Shown: piece by piece, positions 37,700-50,179 of the stretch
Position numbering within the stretch: position 1 is the stretch's first letter
How the letters are laid out: every line of letters starts with the position of its first letter
Source of the DNA: Fennellomyces sp. T-0311
Taxonomy: Eukaryota > Mucoromycota > Mucoromycetes > Mucorales > Lichtheimiaceae
NCBI GenBank assembly: GCA_025266875.1
Contig: JALLLT010000011.1
Coordinates: 62,001-126,000 of the forward strand
Length of the DNA stretch: 64,000 nucleotides
Direction: 5' to 3'
Notes under the pieces: model-generated
Database searches by the model: none
What the model saw: the letters and a program-made list of their open reading frames with translations, nothing else
What the model was told of the DNA's origin: nothing
Made by a program: the position numbers and the translations under genes

Positions 37700-39106
37700 A
37701 TGCAGTTCGTACACTCGCCTTACCTCGGCTATACGTCCAACAACGGCTCGCAGCCAACGTCCAACCAGCAGCCAACACCCGGCCTGCAATATCCCTCGCT
37801 CGAGCACCAGCTGAGTTACCACCAGGCTACTCCGGGCGTGCAGCACCAGCAGCAGCACCACCAACCCTTTCCTGCCGAATACGCTCCGCAGCAGATGCTG
37901 TCGCACGGCGATAACGCCAGCACTGGTGGCGGTCCGGTCAAGCCAAAGCGAAAGCAGGTCAAGAATGCCTGTGGTAAGTTATTTATACTGCACAATTATA
38001 GTACCGAAGACGTAATAACGTTGCGCCATTGTTTACTTCCAGTGAACTGTCAAAAGGCATGCAAGAAATGCGACGATGCCCGGCCATGTCCTCGATGCAT
38101 CAAATACGGAATTGAGGCTACGTGCGTCAACTCTGTCCGCAAAGAGCGTAAGAAGGGTGTAAAACGCGGTCCGTACAAGCAACGAAAAGGGCAAGGTAGC
38201 AACAAGATAATTTAGTGTTGGCTTTGTCATCCGTTACTTATATGGCTAAATATATATATAGACGCCGACGATGCTTCGACGTCCGAGCCGCCAACGCCTG
38301 TTCCAGGGACGTTGTCATCCTTGTCATCGCCCGGCAATCCCATGTTGAATCCGTATTTGCGGGCTTTCGGGGACAGTTACCAGCCACATCAGTCCACCCA
38401 TGTCGTGTCGCCGTATACAGTTCCCCCTGCAATTATGCAGCAGATGTACCAGGCTGAGTACCAGCCTACCAGCTCAGTGAAGCATCAACCTGCTTCCCAG
38501 CAAACCCAGCAACAACAACAGCAACAACAGCAGCAGCAGCAACAGCAGTCGCAACAGCAGACCGAAGGTGCTGGAGTTAAATACAAGGAGAGTTCATCGG
38601 CCGGTGCCGACTCCGATGAGGAAGGTTCGAAGCTCACGATCCTTTCGCAGCTATGCAGCGCTGTGCTCGATCACTCCGATGCGCCGAAAGAGGAAGCCGA
38701 GCAGCAACAGCGTTACGATAATGACAACACAGCGCCTGCAAAGAAGGATCAATATACGCTACTATCGGGTCAGCCAGGCTACAATATCCCTGCTCAGCAG
38801 CCAACTGCTGGATCCCGCAATTTCGTTTATCCTTCTCCAAATGGCAACAGCAGCACACAATCATCTCCTTCGCAAATGCATCCATTCTATCCTTCAGCTG
38901 CCCATAGCCAGCAGCACCAACAGCAGCACCAACAACATCAACAACAACAACAGCAGCAGCAGCAGCAAGTCTGGCCTTTGCCACCATTGCAGTCTGTTAT
39001 CCCGTCGGATCGCAACGTGTACTATCAACAAAACCCATTGCAGCATACTCCCCAGAACCAAGGAAACGGTGATGAAAACTGGAACGACTCGACTCCACAA
39101 TGGTAA
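37700..39106 (+). CDS. Zn2Cys6 transcription factor with polyglutamine tracts
   Basis: A predicted 423-aa regulator. Exons: 37700-37973, 38043-38195, 38262-39106; introns 69 and 66 nt, both multiples of three. Splicing intron 1 joins KNAC to VNCQKACKKCDDARPCPRC, giving a zinc cluster with ligand spacing C-x2-C-x6-C-x5-C-x2-C-x7-C and one extra Cys. It is followed by a very basic segment, SVRKERKKGVKRGPYKQRKG, that should contact DNA. The N-terminus is Gln/His-rich. The C-terminal half has two long Gln tracts (about 38500-38570 and 38915-38970) typical of activation domains. The cluster and basic extension resemble a widely conserved fungal regulator subfamily; I cannot assign a pathway. Confidence 0.9.
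38500..38568 (+). repeat. CAA/CAG microsatellite coding for polyglutamine
   Basis: An imperfect CAA/CAG run inside the last exon of the Zn2Cys6 gene encodes an almost pure Gln stretch. A second run lies at about 38912-38969 and encodes alternating Gln/His then Gln. Such tracts are prone to length change. Confidence 0.85.
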
Positions 39107-39810
39107 ATTATCCAAGGCATTCATAGAACATATTTTCTTTGTTTCTTCAAACTACATCTTTCTCTTTTTTATCTCTCTCGCTATCTATCAATCTCTTATG
39201 TACATACCCAAGTTGCCTTTTTTCGTGTCACGCTTTTCTTTTTATTTTTTTCATATAGAAAGACCAAATCATCTTCATATGCTAATTTTTATTGCGGGGA
39301 AATACATAAACAAGGTTTTCATAGGTTCTTTGTGGGGTGACCACACCATGCAATTGAAAGTTTATCCATTGTGATGCCTGTCTATATCTCAATGATTACA
39401 AATCGTTTTTTCCTTGTAATGCAGTTCATAATTGAAAGAGTGTAACACGACCCTTTTCTCTTGACAGCGCTTGTGGCACCTTCTAACCTCAGCGTCTTGA
39501 TTCAGCGTTGCACCGATAATGGTAAAGCATCACAGCCACCTGGTCGGTACCTGATCGATTACACCGTGCCAATATATTGGATATATTGGGAAAATCGGAG
39601 TCTGTTGCTATCCCACCGCTGCTTAGCTACTGCCTTTTGGTGCTGCATTGGCAACAATTTACCAAGGCAACTAAAAAAGTGGATACATAACATGGTGGTC
39701 TTCGGATACCCAAGTAATAAATGAATCTACTAGTATTTTTGGATTGAAGAAAAACAGGTGGGTTTACATGAAAAAAGAGGGTCGTAGGTAACTGAGAGAA
39801 AATAGGATGT
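39107..39810. other. Convergent spacer
   Basis: Between the 3' ends of the Zn2Cys6 and uL16m genes. T-rich 3' UTR-like sequence; a short frame at 39461-39724 has no support. Confidence 0.4.
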
Positions 39811-40440
39811 CTATGCTGCGTCGTCAGTCTTCTTGGCTAGCTTCTGCGTTGGTACGGGTGGTGAAGTGTAACCGGCACCCACCACTGGCTTAGTGCCGCG
39901 TTCGACCATTTCTGTCTTTACCGGCAACTTGTGGCTTGCCAACCGGAAAGCTTCCTTTGCAATTTCCTTGCGCATACCGCCAATCTCGAAAATCACGCGG
40001 TTCAAAGGAACTCGGCATGCCCAGTATTCAAAGCTACCTTTACCCTTACCCATACGCACTTCGTTGCCCTTGGTGGTAACAGGTATATCGGGGAAAACAC
40101 GCATCCACATTTGCGACCCCTTCACGGTCTTGATTTTTCGTCGCAGGGTGGTGTAAACAGAGGTCAATTGTCGGCCGGTCAATCGAGCACCTTCCTTGAT
40201 GCGCAAACCGTATTCGCCGAATTCAACTGTCGTACCCTTTGTTGAACCACCAGTAGGAAGGGGGATTTTGCCCTTTTGTGATTTTCGGTACTTGGTGCGA
40301 CGCGGCGAAAAGTTGGAGGCAAAACGAACCGATGTCGTCAATGCAGGTACATTTCTTTGGACATTCGTAACTTGCTGCAAGACCGATGTGGCTGAGGAAA
40401 CAGCATTCCACACGTTTCGTTTGTACAGAGAGCTGAACAT
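39811..40440 (-). CDS. MRPL16: Mitochondrial large-subunit ribosomal protein uL16 (MRPL16)
   Basis: A 209-aa single-exon protein. An Arg/Ser-rich, acid-poor N-terminus (about 1-45) looks like a mitochondrial targeting sequence. The mature part starts with FSPRRTKYRKSQKG, the conserved opening of L16/uL16, followed by TTVEFGEYGLRIKEGARLTG, TLRRKIKTVKGSQMWMRVFP, IPVTTKGNEVRMGKGKGSFE and the ending NRVIFEIGG...AKEAFRLASHKLPVKT. It would bind 23S-type rRNA near the peptidyl-transferase region of the mitoribosome. Start is the ATG at 40440, the only one giving the full presequence. Confidence 0.95.
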   Translation of the reverse strand: MFSSLYKRNVWNAVSSATSVLQQVTNVQRNVPALTTSVRFASNFSPRRTKYRKSQKGKIPLPTGGSTKGTTVEFGEYGLRIKEGARLTGRQLTSVYTTLRRKIKTVKGSQMWMRVFPDIPVTTKGNEVRMGKGKGSFEYWACRVPLNRVIFEIGGMRKEIAKEAFRLASHKLPVKTEMVERGTKPVVGAGYTSPPVPTQKLAKKTDDAA

Positions 40441-43400
40441 TGTGTTTTTTTTTCGTGTGTGTATGGCTCAACCTCGATTGAAAACAGACAGCATTATTGA
40501 AACCCAGTTAGTGGCTTCTGTGACTTTTGTCCAGGGCAGCGTCCCGGAGGATGACATGCGAGCATTCCGGTTCATCTGTATGACTCGCATACAACTCCTT
40601 TGTAACGCATTTCGTTTTAAATCGCATTGTTTGATGCAAATGTATCGTGTATTATCAATTCTAAGAAACTTTTCAATCTGCAAGAGACCTTTAGTTGCTA
40701 AGCAACGAACTTCACCAAACAATGACCCGGAATTAACTTTATCAAGTACCTTTTATCTGTTTCACAAAGTTTTTGGTTCTTCCGTTTCTTTACGTGGTGT
40801 ACATAACTTCAATCAGCTCGTCGCGTAAACATGTGCGCAAGTTCTTGGTAGCCAGTACATTGCGTTTTTACCCCCGTTGCTGTGCAGAACCATCGAAATG
40901 GTGACAATTATTCCCACACGATCGAAGCTAAGTCAATCTTGGTATAGGTTAACGAGCAATGACCAAAGCATTTTGACTACATTGTTTTGCTCGAGTCATA
41001 CTAAACAGCCAAATGCTGTTTGTATGTCGTGTTCAACATCTCGAGATGTCCGGAAAAAGTAATATCTCCCGACCATTTCTGCAAAGAATAGTTTCATTTG
41101 CCAAAGTTGGTATAGTGTGTTTTCTTTTCGTAATTCACTATTCCATGAGTGGGTACGGTCAACCGAGTGGTTGGTTTGAAATTTGGCACTTTAACCTGTG
41201 TCAAAATAAAATGAACGATCAATAACTTCATCATTAGTTGATAGTGCAGCTCGTTAAAAAAACATGTAAAAAAAGAGAAAGTAGTATCTAAAACCATTTG
41301 TTTTCGTCATAAGAGACAGCAAGTTGAACACCGAACACAAACTTATGCAACTCGTTTCGGACTGAACCATTGGAGTATATTTTTAGAGGAAGTTACTATA
41401 TTAGATCCCGATTGCATGGCGCCTCAAAAGGAGCTGTACTCCCCCTAGTGAAAAACCCATCGAACTTTTGAAACACGAACTTGCTATCGATGCGACAGTA
41501 AATGAAAAGGTAGAAAGTAACGAAATAGGCGATGGAGTAAGGCTCCTGCCGCAAAAAGCAGTTACCCGTTCGAAACCCCCCCCCCCAAGCGGACTCGCCA
41601 GCCACGTAATAAACAGTGCAAAGTCAAATTCTCACAGACACAATGGACAATACGAAAATTTACTTAAATGGGCACCAATGGAAGTTCGCTGCAGTAATCA
41701 TCTAATCCACCAACACGCGTATCTCCTTCTAAGTTAATATTTAAATGATGGATTTTCGATGGAAGTGAAGGGGTATTGCATGTATAGGCTAAAGTAATGT
41801 TTGATCAATGTAACTACCAAAAAGGATACCGATAATAACTTCCCGCAATTGGCAACCACTGGTCCTAACTGCTGTGATCAAAATGACTTTTGAGCACGGA
41901 TCAAGGTTATGAAGCTTAATTGACCCAGTACAGTGGTAGATCGGTGAGAACTGCTGTTTAAAATTGAACCCGAAATAAACTCGCCACAAAAAGTAAGTAT
42001 CATTGCGCTTTTCAGCAGCATGACAGTTCACCAACGGATCAAGGTTATATTGATTGATCTCGAGTAAAAGCTATGCATAACACCATTAAGTTTGAGAAAA
42101 AATGGTAAGACGCTTAGTTACCAGTTAATACATATTTTAATTTGTCTCTGTTTTCGGTACAGATGACATACTTTTGGCAGTATAAAGATATTGCTCTCCA
42201 TGTTTACTGAAAACCTGTTAAGCACAATCGGGCAATGAGACGCTTAAAACGGATATGGTGCAAGGCTCTATCAAAATAAAGAAGCAGATATCCCCAAACT
42301 GTATTGCCAGCGATGACAAATCGCTGCAGATCAACACACCTTTTACTGCACATTTTCTGATCAAAGCCACATTAAATTACTATGGAAAGAACCCTCCTAA
42401 AAGGGGAGTAGTTGAGAGTACCACATAACTAAACTTCCCTTCCAGGATGGACACGCTTGTGCAGAGAAAAGTTCCAAGACTCCGGAGATCAACTCTGCAG
42501 GGTCTCGACTCAAGGCCAATGCCCCTTGGTTGACCGGTCAAGGCGGTTTAGCGTCTCACGTTAGTTTATGGGAGTCCTGATGGTGCGCATCTGTTTATAA
42601 TGATAACCATGGCGCATCTCACTGCTTATGTAATTAAAATTAAAGATGGGCCAGTCCGATTGTACGGGAAAGGGGCTTTCGGGGTTGCTCGGACCTTGGC
42701 CAACCTCGATTAGTTTCAGCCTCTCTGTATTATCGATGCGCCTTGTTTATGCATAACATCGGTTGTTGACAGTTATTTTAGCGTAGGTTGTAGAGAGATC
42801 GGCTTATCGAAGTGTTTTAGATGCATGAAGGGAACGTGCTCTAAACTAGTGTTGGCTATTCCGTCGGTATTTTTTACACAAAGGGTTGGGAGTACCGCAC
42901 TGTTATTGATGATGTCAAACTGCTTGCAGCTCTTTATTTTGACATGCATATTTGAGAAGCTGACCTCTTGACTGTACTAACTTTTTCATTGCTTGAACCT
43001 CCCTTTTGCATTTGGAATACGACTCTATAATTAGTATACGTATAGAAAAAGTATATGGTGGAGAAACATTGCATATCAAACCAGGGACATGAGCCACAGG
43101 ACTCCGGATAAATAGTGTCGTGCTACTACAGCTCAACAAACGCCCTTTTGAAGATCGTCGTATAGGACACATGGTCAAAATCGGTCATATGAAACGATGA
43201 AGGATAAACATATGGGCACCAACCTTGACAGTCGCACGCATTACTACCCCCTCTCCCCTGAACTGTCATTGTGACCAACTGTTCACTCATCATTACAATG
43301 CTGCAACATTGAAAGCCAATCGATTAAGCTGTAAACACAGGAGTTGTAATACCACTGTGCGACCCTGGCATAATTCCCATTTGTAGGGTCCATGCGGTCG

Positions 43401-45210
43401 TCGCCATCAGTAAAAGCGTGCGAGTCATGCGAACTAAGAAAAACAAAGTGCCCAATAGTGTTTTTGTCTTCTTCTCCATTTTCGGAAATTATGGAATGGG
43501 GCATCGTAACCCGTTATGTTGACGATGGGAAAATATAGGATAACAGCAGGTTGTGTCGAAGTAGATGTGCAATTTGCCACATAATAGTGAAAGTGACACG
43601 AGTTAATACGCCCAAATCGAAAGGAAAGCTGTAGAACTTCCATTATACACTAACTGTAAAAAAAATTAAACTCTAAAAAACTTCCTATAGCGATCAGTAG
43701 TTGATGCTCTGCACGCAGATAAAGATGCAAGGAAAAGTAGGCACTTTACACTGCAGAGAAATATGCAGCCCCTGAGTGGTGAGGCGTATTCGGGAAAAAA
43801 CTTTGTTCAGCAGTGTAAAACACGGCATTATTTAGTGAATTTGGAAAGAATAGAGTGACACATTCTCACATCAAAACAGCTGCAAGCATTAGCCTGATTT
43901 TGGTAATTCAATCGAGATTGCATGCTTCTGTAAGTGCAGGACTGTTCGCCAACGTACACATCCTTTTTGCCTAGAATTACTACCGAAGCGAAATGTATTC
44001 GCAGTACGTAAGTGAGTGGCAGGATAACCAGAACGATCAGACCATACTATTCACCTTTGTGTTACGTATAATCTAAGAAGACATAATAAACAAATGCCGT
44101 TAACGATCATTGGCTTCTCACGGCCCGGTGTTGCGTCTGGGCTGCCAAATGGCTACCCTTCATATCGGACGTATATGAGGCCGACCACATGGCCCTAACG
44201 GATGCAAACAACGATGCCTAAATCATGACATTGTTTACCTTTCCAGCCTTACGGCAGGTAGGTAGCCTAAAAAGGATTTCCAGTCCTGAAATTTTAAAGG
44301 CGTCGGCTTCGGATATTCTTGATTCAACAGTTTTCATCTCTGAAACTTTGGAAGCCTGGTCCTTTTGATAGGCTCAGGTGAGAATCAGAAATGTCCGTGT
44401 CGGTGATGGAGAGTAGCACCTAACATAAAGCTTATTTGACAACAATTCTTGTGTTCTGCGTCCCCTCAATTCAATTTCAGAGGAACAACTTTTTATTTCT
44501 AAACAAGCAGCCCCATGGTATTGTTGTTCTACTGGGAAAAGGAAAGAGTGTCTGTTTTGGCGCGAAAATGCCCCTTTATTTGAAGTGCAGTGCAACGTGT
44601 GAAGTTTCGTTGGATAGCTTACAGAAAGAAATGAGTAATAAGTGACAGCGATCAATAGCAAGAAGGCCACCATCAGTAAATAAAATTCGAAACACCAAAC
44701 CGTGTTGGGGCCAGAACGCTATGCGCCCTTGCGCGGCCCTGGGTTATTCTGGACTTGACATTGTTCGTTTGGCAATGATACGTGCATTTGCTTGCTCCTA
44801 TCTCCCACGGGACCTGCTCATGTTATGTGTTTCCTTCCTTTAACAAATAACACATAGCAACCATCGATCCAAGCCTCCAGCACGAGAACAAACATGCTGT
44901 GCTCAAAAATATTGTTCATGTCACAGTAGCGAACAAGTGCACCCAGCATAGTGTCATTGTTTCGGGTGCATGTGAGAATTCCATGCTAGCTAACCAGACC
45001 CCTTTTTTAAACTCTGTTTGCGTTGCTTTTTTATTTCTTTTTCTTCTTCTCCCTTTCATTTTTTATATATATACTGAAGCATCACCACCACTCCTTGCAA
45101 ATTTCATAGTACCCTGTACACTCGTTCACTAGCATACACAACCAAAACAGCTGCCATCATATATACTCTAGTAGTGCGATCAACAAAAATACTAGGCTTT
45201 CCCAATTCCA
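40441..45210. other. 4.8-kb interval without a convincing gene
   Basis: No family-like coding exon is seen. A 14-bp direct repeat, cggatcaaggttat, occurs at 41897-41910 and 42035-42048. A G+C-richer patch lies at about 42455-42730. A short coding-like stretch ending in a stop at about 44136-44222 (WAAKWLPFISDVYEADHMA) and a 73-codon minus frame at 43283-43504 may be relics. The last ~200 bp are T-rich promoter for the bHLH gene. Confidence 0.45.
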
Positions 45211-46041
45211 ATGGCATCAGATGAAGAATTTTCGTTCATCTACAATGATGTCGCCCCCAATACTCTATGCGGACCACTGCAACCTGAAGAACCTGCAGTA
45301 ATGATGTTATCACCACAGCATCATCATCAGCAGCAATACACCGGTATTGGTGCTCTTCAGAGTAGTAGTGGATCTACTTTCCCTCCTTCGACAAATGACG
45401 ATAATGAAAAGAGAACAACAAATGGCGAAACATCTTCAGAGATATACTGGGCTTCTTCCGAGATAGCTCCCACTTCAAGAAGGTAGATATCGTTAACAAA
45501 AGAAAAGCAGCATGACTTTCTAATTTTCTGTTACCTGTACAGACGTAGTCGAACGTCACCATTATCGAACCCTGCCCGACGAGCAGAGCATAATGCAACC
45601 GAACGTGCCCGACGAGAAAGTCTCAACGGCAAGTTCCGACTCTTAGCAAGCATACTGCCGAATCTACAAAATTCCAAAAAGCCCTCCAAGAGTCAGATTA
45701 TTGAGAAAGCGCTCGAATGGGTCGAGCATAGCTTACTCAGTGAAGAACGATACCATTTTGAATTGCTTCGGTTAGAGCAGGAAAACAAGAAGATCGGTCA
45801 CCAGCTACAGAACTGCTTAGCATCATCACAACAGTGGCAATTGAATACGCCACCGAATGATGCCGGGTTCAATTATAGCTACGCCGTTCCATCACCTCCA
45901 AGCTCAACCGCGACGCTCACATCTTCACCAACATACAGTTGCGGTAACCGTAACGTTACACCAGCTATGGTTACGCCATCAATAACAGCAGTTGATGTTC
46001 CGTTGATCAACCAACAACAACAGTATCATCACTCCACTTGA
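45211..46041 (+). CDS. bHLH transcription factor
   Basis: A predicted 256-aa basic helix-loop-helix protein. Exons: 45211-45482 and 45543-46041; the 60-nt intron (phase 2) lies just before the basic region. Basic region and helix 1: ARRAEHNATERARRESLNGK followed by FRLLASILPNLQ. Loop and helix 2: SKKPSKSQIIEKALEWVEH. The His/Glu/Arg positions of the basic region (H-N-x-x-E-R-x-R-R) predict E-box binding. A short coiled region (LLRLEQENKKIGHQLQ) follows. N- and C-terminal regions are Ser/Thr/Gln-rich. The function beyond E-box regulation is not inferable. Confidence 0.9.
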
Positions 46042-46226
46042 ATGGAAGGCTCCACCTTCCTGTTACCCTATGCCAGTCTATTCCCTATAGTTCATGCCAT
46101 CAGTGTTCCCCGACAAAAATATTGCTTTTCCTCTGTTTTCTATTATATATTATGTTAAACGTTATTGTTATTTCTCTCCTATTTTCTTGAACAATGTGGC
46201 CAGCAGCTACTACAGCATTTTTATTA

Positions 46227-49200
46227 CTATTTTTTCAGGTTATTCAGTGAGATATATTCTAACTCTTCATCGTCAACACTTGATGCCAAAGACCGGCGCG
46301 TCGATAAGAGATTGGTTGGAACAGGTGGCACCATTTGACTATAGTCGAGCTCGGTCACAAGAGGGCCACTGATTCCACTATCCATCGTTTCTAAAGTGAT
46401 GGAGCTCTCTTGGCGCTCAGCCAGCAGATGTTTTCTTGCTGTCAATCCTGAATCATTCTTAATCCATTTGTTGCCACTGCTCTCAGCCGCTTGATTCGTA
46501 CTACTTGTTGGGGAAGTCAAACAAGTGTTTGATGTCAGTGTGGTACTAGCACCTGAAGAGGATGTGCCACCACTATTGAACCAACGCATCCAATCTTCCA
46601 GCTCCTGCGGGCTAGCAACTTGTATAAGCACATCGAACATGCTGGCACCATGGATGCGAAGAATGTATGCGTCTCGTTTGGAGGATACGATGGTTGCTCG
46701 CGAATACCCAAACACACGACCCTTTTGTGATTTTTCCTGTAAACCCAGTCAATCGTCGTTCTATATATAGAAAAATACATAGGACATACCGAAAAGAACG
46801 AAAAGTACCCTACGCGCGGAAACAGAAAAACATGTTTCATGTCCCACGCTGCCAAGAACGGGAAGTATCGGAGTACAACCTGAACCGGCATACGTGCCTG
46901 TAAACCATGATGTTACGAGTGTGTGTCTATCAGTGGACTGTAATCTATTACCTCATGTGCCTCAAAAATCGTTGTCGGCGCAGTATTTTTGACTGTCTTT
47001 GTATTACTGCCTGTCTCTGTGTCGTTGCCATGGTTCTGTGCCATTGCGATAGCGGGGTCAATCGCGTTTGGATTGGCAAGTAGCCGGTTGATACTCATAA
47101 GCTCGCGATTTTTGGTTGTTGTTTCACCAATACTGTTTGTGTTGTTATCCCGTCTTCGGCCCGAGATGTCAGATCGTTTTCCTGCTTGGTCATTCCTTCC
47201 TTTCCTGAAGAAAAATGTGTGCAACTTGGGTAGGAACAATACAAGCATGGAAAAAGTGATCGCCCACACAATGGTCGTCATGGTCAAATAATGACGGGTG
47301 TAGTAGTCCGTTGTGGGTATCGAGAAGATAACAAAACCTATAAGCGATGAGAAGAATATATTGCTATGGTATTGGGCATTAGTAGAACGTACACTTTGGG
47401 GTGCGAAATTAGCTTACTATACAGAGATCCCGATTTGCTTGTATTCGCTGTACTTTGAATAGTTTTTGCCAACTGATCTTGTCTTGATGGACAGAAAAGT
47501 GGCAAATGCCAGCTGTGCGGCAGGAACAACTGTCAACAGTGTTGTAAATATGGAGCTACTTGGTCCTTGGAACGAACATCTGACATAGTAGGCCGTTCGG
47601 GATACAGGGACATTAATGGGTACAACTTGGCATGTGCACAGCCAGCCGATCAAGAGAGTCTAGGTGTGTATTTGTTAAAGCGATCTGGAACCCATTACTA
47701 TTTTTTATCTTACCACAACAACAACCAAAATTCCTCCGGAAAATTTGAGTAGCTGTACATCGGTTACCACAGTCTTAGTGACAAAGACGTTATTAAATAT
47801 ACGGTAAATACGATAGTTCTTTGCGATAAGATTACTAGTGAAAAAACCTCAGTGAGTATAGCTTTAACGCGCGCTAATAGTTCAGTTTACTTACGCCAGT
47901 ACCAACGCTAAACCGATATGGAATGTGACAGGGATCATAATACAATCGACTTTAGTTCGATATGCATTGTAAAAAAACATAGAGGTATAACAGAAAATAA
48001 ATCCAAGGAGCTCGAGCACGCAGAAGAGTGGGCTGAAACAAAACCATTGTTAGACTACGATAACAAAGCTAAACGGAAAAGGCTTTACCTCGATGCTTTG
48101 AAAACTTCTCGTTTCCTAAAAAGAATCACGATCGCCATCGTAAACAGTGCAAACAATGTGCCGAGACCAGCAATGGCTGCGATCACAACTGATACCGGGG
48201 AACCATATCCAGGATTTAGGAGGGTTCGTGTCGGTATACCAGAGGGCGGCTACTATAAATATTTAACGTTAAAGAGGATCATTGACCTTTAAATTCGAAG
48301 CGTTTAGCATTTACCACACTAGTACCATCATGATAGAACGGCTGCGAGGTAAGGGTCAAGTCACCAGCCAGGACAGTCCCGATTTGCACTTCATTCCCAT
48401 GTTGTACATTGAAGATCTTAAAGTTACTAGATTTTTTGTAAGTATCATCAGAAGTCTACCATGAAAGCAAGAGACTTACGAAGCCATACTATCTCCGTTT
48501 TGATCAAACAGCATGGGCCCAGCTGGCCCCACAAACGATGTATTGAACGTATTTGGCGTCAGATAACTTCCTAGTTGTCCATCAGATAATTTCTTAAGCG
48601 CTTGTGGTACTTCTGTTGAATTATTCAAAACTTGGTTAAAGCCATGTGCCATGACCATCATGCATGAGTAGGCTAGCCTAGTATAGTCGGGAGTGCATAT
48701 TAGAACATTTCTCAGGGAATGTAATGTATAAACAAAAAACAAACCCCTCATTGCTTGATATGTTTGGCCGACCGGCGTACGGGTAACTAATTTGACTAGG
48801 AGTTAACAGTAGGCTCACTTTGTTACTATTCACATACATATTCGGATCAAGATGTGACCACTTGTCAACAAATTGATCATAAGGTGGGTATCCTGAGAGG
48901 TCGAGAGTCGCGTCGAATAGGAAGACGCCGCCGGAAAATGTATCGTTGAATGAAATCGGTTGGAGATTTGACGTCGTTTGCGCAGCGTACGTGATGGCTG
49001 TCGTGTTATTTTTCTGTACAATAGGTTTGGACACGTGAACTCGTTCATCAAGTACAGTATTAAACTGGTTTACAGCTTCAAACAGCTCGTCGGTAATGCG
49101 TCCCATGCCCATCCACACCGTGTTATTGTTGACATATCCCATATGGCCTGCTATACTAAATACTGCTAGTTGTGCATCACCCTCGGCTGCCACAAATACG

Positions 49201-50179
49201 ATTTGTATGCCCGAGTTCATGAGCATATCAATTGATGCACGAATGTCGCTCTCTGGCCCATTATCGTAAAATTTCTGGTACGCCTTGACTTGAATACCTT
49301 TAAATTTGGATTTCATAATAAGACTTTCGGACACTGACGTAGTTGGGTTAGGCTCATTTCATCATTCCCACGATCCAGAATAGCATACGCTGTTGTCCGA
49401 TGTCGTCGTCAGTATATAAGATTCCAAAAGTTGGCCAACCTTGGCTAACAATAAATGACATTGCTGCATCGGCATATAAAAGTTTGGTGGGTACGGTTCG
49501 AAAAAAGTAACCATACTGCGTTTTGTCGGATAGCGATGCTAACGTATCAATATTAGTAAACTTGACACAATACAAACACTGAGCAAGTCACGCACTTGCC
49601 ACCGCAGTAAAGGAGCATTGGGGTATTTGTAGTGTAGTGGTCATGAGAGCTGACAAGGATGTCCATGATGACGAAATATCACCGATGACTGCTATAACAC
49701 CTTCCTGTATAAGCGATATGGTGGAAAACACGGCTTGTGTAATCGCAGCTTGACCATCCACTTCTTTTGGATACGAATCCCGTTCTACCAATGTAATATA
49801 TGCTCCAGGGATGAGCTGCTGTGAATTGATCTCATGAGCTGCCATACGAATGGCTGATGAGCCGCTGTAATGCTAGGTTAACATAGATGTCGCCATTTAA
49901 GTATCCGACTCGCTCTCCTGACCTGTGCGTCAACTGCATCGTATATTCGTTCGATTTTTGGCTGAATGGCATCAGGACACCGACTTTGAGTTCTGTCCAA
50001 TTGGCATCGATAACACGTGGAGTGATGATAGTTGATCCATTATCGTGACGGATGTCGAACGGATCATCTATGATATTGGCGCCGTTGATCGGGATCGTAT
50101 TATTGAATGGTTCAATGGGTATATTAGTGCTGTCGATGATCGTTTGCGTTGAATCAAGCGCATGATCGGCCACAGACAT
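46227..50179 (-). CDS. Class C (GABA-B-like) GPCR with PH-like tail
   Basis: A predicted 1088-aa receptor. Thirteen exons: 50179-49923, 49864-49596, 49538-49389, 49333-48745, 48677-48480, 48426-48315, 48249-48089, 48032-47895, 47834-47714, 47659-47418, 47363-46952, 46897-46790, 46736-46227. The extracellular Venus-flytrap (ANF-receptor) domain, about 65-480, begins ELKVGVLMPFS and has GVIAVIGDISSSWTSLSALM. The seven-helix domain, about 535-800, has the class C marks FKASSPLFC after TM1, Cys in VDCIMIP of TM3, Cys in YYVRCSF of loop 2, and KQIGISVYNIFF before TM6. The cytoplasmic tail (about 886-975) looks like a PH domain ending QVASPQELEDWMRWF. No clear signal peptide in this model; a 5' exon may be missing. 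Confidence 0.85.

Noticed and set aside
38500..38968. CAG/CAA runs considered as a CRISPR-like or tandem array
   Set aside because: They are coding polyglutamine tracts inside an exon; no spacer-repeat structure exists and none is expected in a fungus.
41530..41605. Sequence around cccgttcgaaaccccc that recalls a tRNA T-loop
   Set aside because: No D-arm, anticodon arm or acceptor stem can be folded on either strand; the C run alone gives the resemblance. I found no tRNA elsewhere in the window.
43283..43504. 73-codon minus-strand frame (YARVAQWYYNSC)
   Set aside because: Looks mildly coding-like but isolated in a gene desert with no splice partners or known family.
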